Notes under the pieces: generated by a model
Database searches by the model: none
What the model saw: only the letters and a program-made list of their open reading frames with translations
Told to the model about the DNA's origin: nothing
Source of the DNA: Actinomycetes bacterium
GTDB lineage: Bacteria; Actinomycetota; Actinomycetes; Actinomycetales; Dermatophilaceae
Length of the DNA: 6,933 bases
Assembly (NCBI GenBank): GCA_023451855.1
Contig: JAEXXY010000485.1
Location: forward strand, 1 to 6,933
Reading direction: 5' to 3'
Position numbers and translations under genes: made by a program
Shown: positions 1 through 5,694 of the stretch, piece by piece
Layout of the letters: the number at the start of each line of letters is the position of its first letter
Numbering within the stretch: the first letter of the stretch is position 1

Positions 1-507
1 CGTCAGCAGCTCGCCCTCGCCGACCGCGGTCGTGAAGAGGTCCTGGAAGAAGTCGTCGGCCGCGACGGTGCGGGTGGCCCCGCCGGCCCCGGCGACGACG
101 AGCTGCGCCCCGAGCGCGAGCGCCGGCGCCCCGACGTCACCCGCCGGGTCGGCGTGCACGAGGGCGCCGCCGACGGTGCCGCGGTGGCGGATCTGCGGGT
201 CGGCCACCGTGGCGATGGCCTTGGACAGCAGCGAGGCGTGCGTCGACACCAGCTCGGACGCGAGCACCTCGGCGTACGGCGTCATGGCACCGATGACGAC
301 GTGGTCGCCGTCCTCGGAGATGCCGCGCAGCTCGGCGATCCGGCCGAGGTCGACGATGACGCCGGGGGCGTTGAGCCGCATCCGCAGGATCGGCAGCAGC
401 GACTGCCCGCCGGCGAGGACCTTTGCCTCGTCGCCGTGCTCGGCGAGCGCCGCGACGGCCTCCTCGACGCTCGAGGGGGCGATGTACTCGAACTCGGCCG
501 GGATCAC
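1..507 (-). CDS. coxM: FAD-binding medium subunit of form II CO dehydrogenase-like molybdenum hydroxylase (partial, C-terminus off window)
   Basis: This subunit binds FAD and passes electrons from the iron-sulfur subunit to the final acceptor in a cytoplasmic S-L-M molybdenum hydroxylase. The window holds 169 N-terminal residues; family members are usually about 280-300, so roughly 40% is missing past the left edge. Both FAD signatures are visible: AGGQS at residues 32-36 (in LAGGQSLLP) and TVGGALVHADP starting at residue 111. It starts with GTG at 507, supported by an AGGGAG ribosome-binding sequence a few bases upstream and by the typical opening (MIPAEFEYIAP). The start overlaps the coxL stop by four bases (GTGA), so translation is probably coupled to coxL. 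The family call is secure. The symbol is by analogy, because the large subunit is form II and the true substrate is not established. Confidence 0.93.
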   Translation of the reverse strand, partial: MIPAEFEYIAPSSVEEAVAALAEHGDEAKVLAGGQSLLPILRMRLNAPGVIVDLGRIAELRGISEDGDHVVIGAMTPYAEVLASELVSTHASLLSKAIATVADPQIRHRGTVGGALVHADPAGDVGAPALALGAQLVVAGAGGATRTVAADDFFQDLFTTAVGEGELLT

Positions 508-2990
508 TGTCCGCTCCCTTCAGGCAGGCCGGCGGCCGGATCGGCGTTCGGCGCTCCTTCGTCGAAGTGCGGCTGCGCACCACGCTCGCCCTCCGTCGTG
601 ACGGCCGTGCCCGCCTGGATGGCCTTCCAGATGCGCTCGGGGGTGCACGGCATGACGATGTCGTCGACGCCGAGGTGGCGCACGGCGTCGATGATCGCGT
701 TGACGACGGCCGGCGTCGAGGCGATGGCGCCGGCCTCGCCGACGCCCTTGGTGCCGAGCTTGGTGTAGGTCGACGGCGACGTCGTGTGGTCGGTGACGAA
801 GCTGATCGTGTCGGCCGAGGTGGGCAGCGTGTAGTCGACGAACGAGCCGGTGACGAGGGTGCCCTGGTCGTCGTACTCGGCGCCCTCCCACAGGGCCTGC
901 GAGATGCCCTGGACGAGGCCGCCGTGCACCTGGCCCTCGACGATGAGCGGGTTGATGATGGTGCCGATGTCGTCGACGCAGACGTACTTGCGCATCGTCG
1001 TGGCACCGGTCTCGGTGTCGACCTCCATCGCGCACAGGTGGGTGCCGTGCGGGAACGAGAAGTTCTCGGGGTCGAAGGTCGCGTCGGCGTCGATGCTCGG
1101 CTCCACGCCGTCGGGCAGGTTGTGAGCGGTCCACGTCGCCAGCGCGACGTCGGCCATCCCGACGCCCTTGTCGGTGCCCTTGACCCCGAAGCGCCCACCG
1201 GTGAACTCGATGTCCTCGACGTTCGCCTCGAGCAGGTGCGCCGCGATGGGCTTGGCCTTCTCGATGACCTTGTCGGCGGCCCGCACCACGGCCTCGGCCC
1301 CGACGACGAGCGAGCGTGATCCGTAGGTGTCCATGCCCTTCGGGGAGCTCTGGGTGTCGCCGTGGAGCACCTCGACGTCCTCGAACGGGACGCCGAGCCG
1401 GTCGGCGACGATCTGGCTCCACGCCGTCTCGTGGCCCTGGCCGTGCGGCGACGTGCCGGTGATGACCTCGACCTTGCCGGTGGCGAGCATCCGGATGCTC
1501 GCCGACTCCCAGCCGCCCGCGGCGTAGTTGAGCGCGCCGAGGATGCGCGAGGGCGCGAGACCGCACATCTCGGTGAACGTCGAGATGCCGATACCGAGCT
1601 GGACCGGGTCGTTGCTCTCGCGGCGTCGCCGCTGTTCGGCGCGCAGCTCGTCGTAGCCGAAGAGCTCCTTGGCCTTGGCCGTCGCGGCCTCGTAGTTGCC
1701 GGAGTCGTAGGTCATGCCCGCCACGGTGGTGAACGGGAACTCCTCGTGCGTGATCCAGTTCTTCTGGCGGATCTCGAGAGGGTCCACGCCGACCTCCACG
1801 GCCAGCTCGTCCATGAGCCGCTCGATGGCGAACGTGGCCTCGGGGCGGCCCGCCCCGCGGTAGGCGTCGACCCACGTCTTGTTCGTCAGCAGCGTCCGCA
1901 CGGTGAAGTGGTACGCGGCGAACTTGTAGATCGAGTTGAACATCCACGCGCCGAGGACCGGCGTGCCGCCCCCGACGAGGCCGACGTAGGCGCCGAGGTC
2001 GGCGAGCAGCTCGACCTTGAGCCCGGTGACCGTGCCGTCCTTCTCGGCGGCGAGGGTCAGCTTCTGCCACTGGTCGCGGCCGTGGTGGCCCGACAGCAGC
2101 GACTCGGAGCGGGTCTCGGTGTACTTGCACGGCCTGCCGACGAGCCGGGCCACGGCGATGGTCGCGAACTCCTCCGGCGTCGTCTGCAGCTTGCCGCCGA
2201 AGCCGCCACCGACGTCGGGCGCGATGACCCGCACCTTGGACTCGGGCATGCCGGTGGTGGCCGCGACGAGGAACTTCAGGATGTGCGGCACCTGCGTCGA
2301 GGTCCACACGGTCAGCTGCTCGCCGGTCGGGTCGCACACGGTCGAGCGCGGCTCCATGAACGCCGGCAGCAGCCGCTGCTGGCGGTACTCGCGCTCGATG
2401 AGGATGCCGCCCTCGCGCGCCTTCGCGATGGTGTCCTCGACGTCGCTGCCCGAGCCCTGCGCGGCCGAGTCGAGCGTCCAGACGGCGGAGGTGTTCGTGC
2501 CGAGGTCGGGGTGGGCCAGCACGGCGTCGGTGGCGGCCTCCTTGAGGTCGAGGACCGCGGGCAGCTCGTCGTAGTCGACGTCGACGAGCTCGACGGCGTC
2601 ACGAGCGGCCGCGGCGGTGCGCGCGACGACGACGGCGACGATCTCGCCGGCGCACGCGACGTGCTCGACGACGATCGGCAGGTGGTCGGGCGTCTTCTGC
2701 TCGGGGTTGAGCGGCCACGCCGTCGCGACGAGGCCCTGCTTGCCCGCGACGTCGGCGCCCGTGACGACGGCGACGACCCCCGGCGCGGCCTTGGCCTCGG
2801 CCGTGTCGATGGAGGTGATCCGGGCGTGCGCGAACGGGCTGCGGACCATCGCGAGGTGGAGCAGGCCCGGCAGCTGGATGTTGTCGGTCCAGCGGGTGCG
2901 CCCGGTGATGAGGCGCTGGTCCTCCTTGCGGCGGCGGGCCTTGCCGATCTCGCCGCCCGCCTCGGCGGGCCGGTCCTCGGTGATCGTCAT
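504..2990 (-). CDS. coxL: Molybdopterin-binding large subunit, form II CoxL-like aerobic CO dehydrogenase / xanthine oxidase family
   Basis: This is the catalytic subunit (828 aa; family about 770-820) that binds molybdopterin cytosine dinucleotide and hydroxylates the substrate. Visible motifs in order: the N-terminal a/b hammerhead domain (about residues 20-155), a conserved Gln233 in STQVPH, GGGFGGK at 261-267, AYRGAGR at 376-382, GQGHET at 517-522, GTIINPLIVEGQVHGG at 676-691, and catalytic Glu752 in GVGEAG. The loop AYRGAGR has Gly379 where true (form I) CO dehydrogenase has the copper-binding Cys of AYxCSFR, so this is form II. CO oxidation by form II enzymes is disputed; other carbonyl, aldehyde or heterocyclic substrates are possible. 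The start is ATG at 2990, overlapping the coxS stop by four bases (ATGA). An in-frame extension to 3509 only covers coxS in the wrong frame. A polar tail of about 29 residues after position 799 looks disordered. Confidence 0.95.
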   Translation of the reverse strand: MTITEDRPAEAGGEIGKARRRKEDQRLITGRTRWTDNIQLPGLLHLAMVRSPFAHARITSIDTAEAKAAPGVVAVVTGADVAGKQGLVATAWPLNPEQKTPDHLPIVVEHVACAGEIVAVVVARTAAAARDAVELVDVDYDELPAVLDLKEAATDAVLAHPDLGTNTSAVWTLDSAAQGSGSDVEDTIAKAREGGILIEREYRQQRLLPAFMEPRSTVCDPTGEQLTVWTSTQVPHILKFLVAATTGMPESKVRVIAPDVGGGFGGKLQTTPEEFATIAVARLVGRPCKYTETRSESLLSGHHGRDQWQKLTLAAEKDGTVTGLKVELLADLGAYVGLVGGGTPVLGAWMFNSIYKFAAYHFTVRTLLTNKTWVDAYRGAGRPEATFAIERLMDELAVEVGVDPLEIRQKNWITHEEFPFTTVAGMTYDSGNYEAATAKAKELFGYDELRAEQRRRRESNDPVQLGIGISTFTEMCGLAPSRILGALNYAAGGWESASIRMLATGKVEVITGTSPHGQGHETAWSQIVADRLGVPFEDVEVLHGDTQSSPKGMDTYGSRSLVVGAEAVVRAADKVIEKAKPIAAHLLEANVEDIEFTGGRFGVKGTDKGVGMADVALATWTAHNLPDGVEPSIDADATFDPENFSFPHGTHLCAMEVDTETGATTMRKYVCVDDIGTIINPLIVEGQVHGGLVQGISQALWEGAEYDDQGTLVTGSFVDYTLPTSADTISFVTDHTTSPSTYTKLGTKGVGEAGAIASTPAVVNAIIDAVRHLGVDDIVMPCTPERIWKAIQAGTAVTTEGERGAQPHFDEGAPNADPAAGLPEGSGQ

Positions 2991-3469
2991 GACGTCACCG
3001 CCTGCGAGCTGAGGTCCTTGGCCGCCTGCTGCACGGCCTTGACGATGTTGTGGTAGCCGGTGCACCGGCACAGGTTGCCCTCGAGGCCCTCGCGGATCTG
3101 CTCCTCGCTCGGGTCCGGGTTCTCCCGCAGCACGTCGCAGGCCTGCATGATCATGCCTGGCGTGCAGTAGCCGCACTGCAGTGCGTGGCACTCGTGGAAG
3201 GCCTTCTGGACGGGGTGGAGCTCGCCGTCGGTGGCGAGGCCCTCGATGGTGGTGACCTCGTGTCCGTCTGCCTGCACGGCGAGGACGTTGCACGACTTGA
3301 CGCTCGTGCCGTCGAGATGGACGGTGCACGCACCGCAGTTGCTCGTGTCGCACCCGACGACGGTCCCGGTCTTGCCGAGCGTCTCGCGCAGGTACTGGAC
3401 CAGCAAGGTCCTGGGCTCGACGTCGTCGGAGTAGCTGACCCCGTCGACGTTCACGGTGATTCGGGTCAT
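2987..3469 (-). CDS. coxS: [2Fe-2S] small subunit of form II CO dehydrogenase-like molybdenum hydroxylase
   Basis: This 160-aa protein carries two [2Fe-2S] clusters that move electrons from the molybdenum centre in CoxL to FAD in CoxM. The N-terminal plant-ferredoxin-type domain holds Cys40, Cys45, Cys48 and Cys60 (GCDTSNCGACTV, then KSC). The C-terminal helical domain holds Cys99 and Cys102 (CGYC) and Cys134 and Cys136 (CRC), the cluster next to the molybdopterin. Length and motif spacing are normal for the family (about 150-170 aa). The start is ATG at 3469, chosen because a perfect AGGAGG lies nine bases upstream and the protein opens as homologues do (MTRITVNVDG). It is first in the operon and its stop overlaps the coxL ATG, so it presumably receives the operon promoter from the divergent gap at 3470-3641. 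Confidence 0.96.
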   Translation of the reverse strand: MTRITVNVDGVSYSDDVEPRTLLVQYLRETLGKTGTVVGCDTSNCGACTVHLDGTSVKSCNVLAVQADGHEVTTIEGLATDGELHPVQKAFHECHALQCGYCTPGMIMQACDVLRENPDPSEEQIREGLEGNLCRCTGYHNIVKAVQQAAKDLSSQAVTS

Positions 3470-3478
3470 TCGATGTGT

Positions 3479-3484
3479 CCTCCT
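3479..3484 (-). promoter_or_regulatory. Ribosome-binding site of coxS
   Basis: A perfect AGGAGG on the minus strand lies nine bases before the coxS ATG. It fixes the start at 3469 and argues against the open-frame extension reaching 3643. It is the strongest ribosome-binding site in the window, consistent with coxS leading the operon. Confidence 0.85.
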
Positions 3485-3570
3485 GCCGCGCTGCAGTTGA
3501 CTTCCCCACGGTGAGTCTTTGTCAGAAGTGGCCGGCGCACAAGAGTTTCTGCAGATGAGGCGGCCCTCGG

Positions 3571-3602
3571 CCCGATCTCCTCGACCCGATCTGCTCGACC
3601 CG
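3571..3602. repeat. 14-bp tandem repeat in divergent promoter region (candidate operator)
   Basis: CCCGATCTCCTCGA (3571-3584) is followed directly by CCCGATCTGCTCGA (3585-3598) and then CCCG (3599-3602): 2.3 tandem copies of a 14-bp unit with one mismatch. It sits between the divergent coxS and aldo/keto reductase genes, 40-71 bases before the reductase start. The position suits a regulator-binding site for either gene. The repeat is seen directly; the operator role is inference. Chance low-complexity duplication in GC-rich DNA is the alternative. Confidence 0.4.
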
Positions 3603-3641
3603 CACTCGTCGCCGGCGCCCGCTCCCGGCAGACTGTCGGGC

Positions 3642-4685
3642 ATGACCTTCCACGCCGACGACTACCAGGCGCTCCGCTCGCGCTACGACTCGATGACCTA
3701 CCGCCGCACCGGCCGCTCCGGCCTCGACCTGCCGGCCGTCTCCCTCGGCCTGTGGCACAACTTCGGTGACGACGTGCCGCTCGACAACCAGCGCGCGACG
3801 CTGCGCCGGGCCTTCGACCTCGGCGTCACGCACTTCGACCTGGCGAACAACTACGGGCCGCCCTACGGCAGCGCCGAGCGCAACTTCGGCACGATCTTCG
3901 CGCAGGACTTCGCGCGCTACCGCGACGAGCTCGTCATCAGCAGCAAGGCCGGCTACGACATGTGGCCGGGCCCGTACGGCCAGGGCGGCGGCGGCCGCAA
4001 GTACGTCCTCGCCTCGCTCGACCAGTCGCTGCAGCGGATGGGGCTCGACTACGTCGACATCTTCTACAGCCACCGCTTCGACGAGACGACGCCGCTCGAG
4101 GAGACGATGGGCGCCCTCGACACCGCGGTCCGCTCGGGCAAGGCGCTCTACGTCGGCATCTCGAGCTACTCGGGTCCGCGCACCCGCGAGGCGATCGAGA
4201 TCCTCCGCTCGATGGGCACGCCGCTGCTCATCCACCAGCCGAGCTACTCGATGCTCAACCGCTGGGTCGAGGAGGACCTGCTCGACGTCCTCGGCGAGGA
4301 GGGCGTCGGCTGCATCGCCTTCTCCCCGCTGGCCCAGGGCATGCTCACCGACAAGTACCTCGACGGGGTGCCCGAGGGCTCGCGCGCCTCGCAGGGCAAG
4401 TCGCTCTCGACCGACCTGCTGAGCGAGCAGAACCTCACGCACATCCGCGCGCTCAACGAGATGGCCAAGCAGCGCGGTCAGTCGCTGGCACAGATGGCCC
4501 TGGCCTGGGTGCTGCGCGACGAGCGGATCACCTCGGTGCTCGTCGGCGCCTCGTCGGTCGGCCAGCTCGAGGACAGCCTCGGCGCGCTCGACAACCTCGA
4601 GTTCACCGACGAGGAGCTGGAGCGGATCGACCAGCACGCCGTCGAGGGCGGCATCAACCTCTGGAAGCGCTCCAGCGCCCACTGA
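3642..4685 (+). CDS. gpr: Aldo/keto reductase, L-glyceraldehyde-3-phosphate reductase (YghZ/Gpr) type
   Basis: This cytoplasmic NADPH-dependent TIM-barrel reductase has 347 aa, against 346 for E. coli YghZ as I recall it. Long stretches match YghZ: SLGLWHNFGD, FDLGVTHFDLANNYGPP, SSKAGYDMWPGPYG, RMGLDYVDIFYSHR, SGKALYVGISSYS and LLIHQPSYSMLNRWV. The catalytic tetrad is Asp66, Tyr71, Lys102 and His144; VLVGASS (299-305) is the cofactor-phosphate region. In E. coli the enzyme reduces L-glyceraldehyde-3-phosphate and detoxifies aldehydes such as methylglyoxal; the same role here is inferred. I chose ATG 3642 because it gives the family N-terminus. A TTG at 3519 would add 41 Pro/Arg/Ser-rich residues without counterpart. 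No good ribosome-binding site precedes 3642 (CTGTCGGGC). The gene is divergent from the cox operon and convergent with the protease. It is probably monocistronic. Confidence 0.93.
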   Translation: MTFHADDYQALRSRYDSMTYRRTGRSGLDLPAVSLGLWHNFGDDVPLDNQRATLRRAFDLGVTHFDLANNYGPPYGSAERNFGTIFAQDFARYRDELVISSKAGYDMWPGPYGQGGGGRKYVLASLDQSLQRMGLDYVDIFYSHRFDETTPLEETMGALDTAVRSGKALYVGISSYSGPRTREAIEILRSMGTPLLIHQPSYSMLNRWVEEDLLDVLGEEGVGCIAFSPLAQGMLTDKYLDGVPEGSRASQGKSLSTDLLSEQNLTHIRALNEMAKQRGQSLAQMALAWVLRDERITSVLVGASSVGQLEDSLGALDNLEFTDEELERIDQHAVEGGINLWKRSSAH

Positions 4686-4695
4686 CGCCGCTCAC

Positions 4696-4785
4696 CCACG
4701 GACGACCGTTGGTCCCCGGACGGTCCCGACACGCCGCGTCGACACGCGGGTGCAGGCCGGACCGTGGACCAACGGTCGTCGGTGG
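4696..4785. terminator. Large nested inverted repeat in convergent gap; probable bidirectional terminator
   Basis: The arms at 4696-4715 and 4766-4785 are complementary at 19 of 20 positions (single G/G mismatch at 4700/4781), including a perfect 15-bp core GACGACCGTTGGTCC / GGACCAACGGTCGTC. Inside are a second stem, CGGTCC (4721-4726) with GGACCG (4759-4764), and an apical hairpin, CCGCGT (4734-4739) with ACGCGG (4744-4749), around a CGAC tetraloop. It fills nearly all of the 105-base gap between two convergent stops (4685 and 4791). A symmetrical structure there suggests termination on both strands. There is no T-tract, which is common in actinobacteria. A small mobile-repeat remnant or protein-binding palindrome is the alternative. 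Confidence 0.65.
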
Positions 4786-4790
4786 TCGGG

Positions 4791-5582
4791 TCAGTCGAGG
4801 AAGCCCTCGACGAACGCGAGGACGTCGGGCCGGTCGACGCGGAAGACGCCGCCGGTGCCGGCGCAGTTCGAGTTGATCCCGAACGAGGTCACGGCCGCGA
4901 CGACGTTCGAGTCGCCGAGGAAGTTCGGGCCGCCCGAGTCACCGAAGCACGTGCCCCCGGTGTTGGCGTTGTTCGACAGCAGCAGCGACTGCGGGCCGGT
5001 GAACCCGGTGTTGATCTGGAGCAGGTGCGGGTGGGCGACCATCCGGATGCGTAGCGCCTGCTCCTTCCAGGACGCGGCGTCGGGGAAGGCCTTCTGCAGG
5101 CCGTAGCCCACCGCGGTGAAGGTCGTCGAGCGACGGGGCTTCAGCGCGTCGAGCTGGTTGGTGGCCGGCAGCGCACCGTAGGTCGGCATCGCCATCGGCC
5201 TGTCGAGGACGACGACGCCGACGTCGTGCAGGTAGAAGGCGTTCGTGTCGAAGTCGGGGTGCGTGTACGGCGTGCCGCCGACCTGTCCCTTGTTCGGGTA
5301 GCCGTTGCCGGGCCGGCCGTTCTCGACGTCGGACTGGAACCAGATCTCGACGTGGGCGGCCGGCGCCTCGGTGCAGTGGCCGGCCGTGAGGTAGACCGTC
5401 GGGCTGAGCAACGTGCCCGAGCAGCGCCAGAGCGGGTTGCCCGCGGCGTCCTGGGCGACCATGAGACCGACGTACGGGTGACCCTCCCCGTCGAGCGTGC
5501 CGTCGGTGATGGCGCCGGCCGGGGCCGCCGCGCCGAGAACGAGCGCGACGGTGGCGACGAGCGCGAACCAGAGCTTCTTCAT
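4791..5582 (-). CDS. Secreted trypsin-like (S1 family, chymotrypsin fold) serine protease
   Basis: This 263-aa precursor has a clear Sec signal peptide: MKK, a hydrophobic core at about residues 4-20, then PAGA with likely cleavage after Ala24. The catalytic triad is His69 (LTAGHC), Asp120 (LHDVGVVVLD) and Ser216 (CFGDSGGP). Cys54/Cys70 and Cys212/Cys240 match the usual disulfides around the His and Ser loops. The predicted mature protein begins ITDG, resembling the IVGG N-terminus of activated S1 proteases. The position equivalent to trypsin Asp189, six before the serine, is Gly210, so Arg/Lys specificity is not predicted. The start is ATG 5582 with AAGG nine bases upstream; a longer reading to 5648 would put basic residues before the signal peptide. 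It is probably extracellular; the target is unknown. It is separated by 112 bases from the upstream hydroxylase and probably has its own promoter. Confidence 0.92.
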   Translation of the reverse strand: MKKLWFALVATVALVLGAAAPAGAITDGTLDGEGHPYVGLMVAQDAAGNPLWRCSGTLLSPTVYLTAGHCTEAPAAHVEIWFQSDVENGRPGNGYPNKGQVGGTPYTHPDFDTNAFYLHDVGVVVLDRPMAMPTYGALPATNQLDALKPRRSTTFTAVGYGLQKAFPDAASWKEQALRIRMVAHPHLLQINTGFTGPQSLLLSNNANTGGTCFGDSGGPNFLGDSNVVAAVTSFGINSNCAGTGGVFRVDRPDVLAFVEGFLD

Positions 5583-5605
5583 GTGAGCTGACCTTTCGAG
5601 GGCGG

Positions 5606-5621
5606 GCGCGCCACGGCGCGC
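5606..5621. repeat. GC-rich palindrome in the protease 5' leader
   Basis: GCGCGCC (5606-5612) and GGCGCGC (5615-5621) form a perfect 7-bp inverted repeat around AC. It lies 24 bases upstream of the protease ATG, just before its ribosome-binding site. It could be a repressor site or an mRNA hairpin. In DNA this GC-rich a chance palindrome of this size is possible. Confidence 0.3.
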
Positions 5622-5646
5622 GACTCGTTCCCCCGAGGCTCCCGCC

Positions 5647-5652
5647 ACGATA
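5647..5652 (-). promoter_or_regulatory. Weak -10-like element upstream of protease
   Basis: TATCGT on the minus strand matches 4 of 6 positions of TATAAT and is the only AT-leaning hexamer in the 112-base gap between hydroxylase and protease. It would give a leader of about 60 bases. No convincing -35 lies 16-18 bases further upstream, so this is a guess. Confidence 0.2.
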
Positions 5653-5694
5653 AGCCCGGGTCGGGCGCGCTGTGGCGACTTCGCCGAGGTCGTT

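Noticed and set aside
423..1319. Long plus-strand open frame opposite coxL
   Set aside because: It is Arg/Asp/Gly-rich low-complexity translation lying antisense to well-conserved coxL, a typical artefact of very high GC.
1362..3056. 564-codon plus-strand open frame opposite coxL/coxS
   Set aside because: It has no recognisable domain and biased composition, and it fully overlaps coxL, which has all family motifs in the opposite strand.
2991..3509. Upstream in-frame extension of coxL to 3509
   Set aside because: It runs through coxS in a different frame and encodes Arg-rich nonsense; the coxS cysteines prove the other frame is the coding one.
3497..3525. TTGACT as a -35 box for the plus-strand aldo/keto reductase
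   Set aside because: TTGACT (3497-3502) matches -35 well, but the hexamers 16-18 bases downstream (around TGTCAG) do not resemble a -10, and it is about 140 bases from the start codon.
3513..3547. Possible minus-strand coxS promoter (TTGTGC, 17 bases, AAGACT)
   Set aside because: Only half of the -10 positions match; too weak to annotate, although the coxS promoter must lie somewhere in this gap.
3519..3641. TTG-initiated N-terminal extension of the aldo/keto reductase
   Set aside because: It adds 41 Pro/Arg/Ser-rich residues with no counterpart in YghZ, while ATG 3642 gives 347 aa, matching the family length.
5583..5648. Upstream extension of the protease to 5648
   Set aside because: It would place basic, non-hydrophobic residues before a classic signal peptide; MKKLWFALVA at 5582 with its ribosome-binding site is the better start.
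5674..5685. GGCGA-CT-TCGCC hairpin just after the hydroxylase stop as a terminator
   Set aside because: The stem is only five pairs with no T-tract in GC-rich DNA, so it cannot be told from chance.
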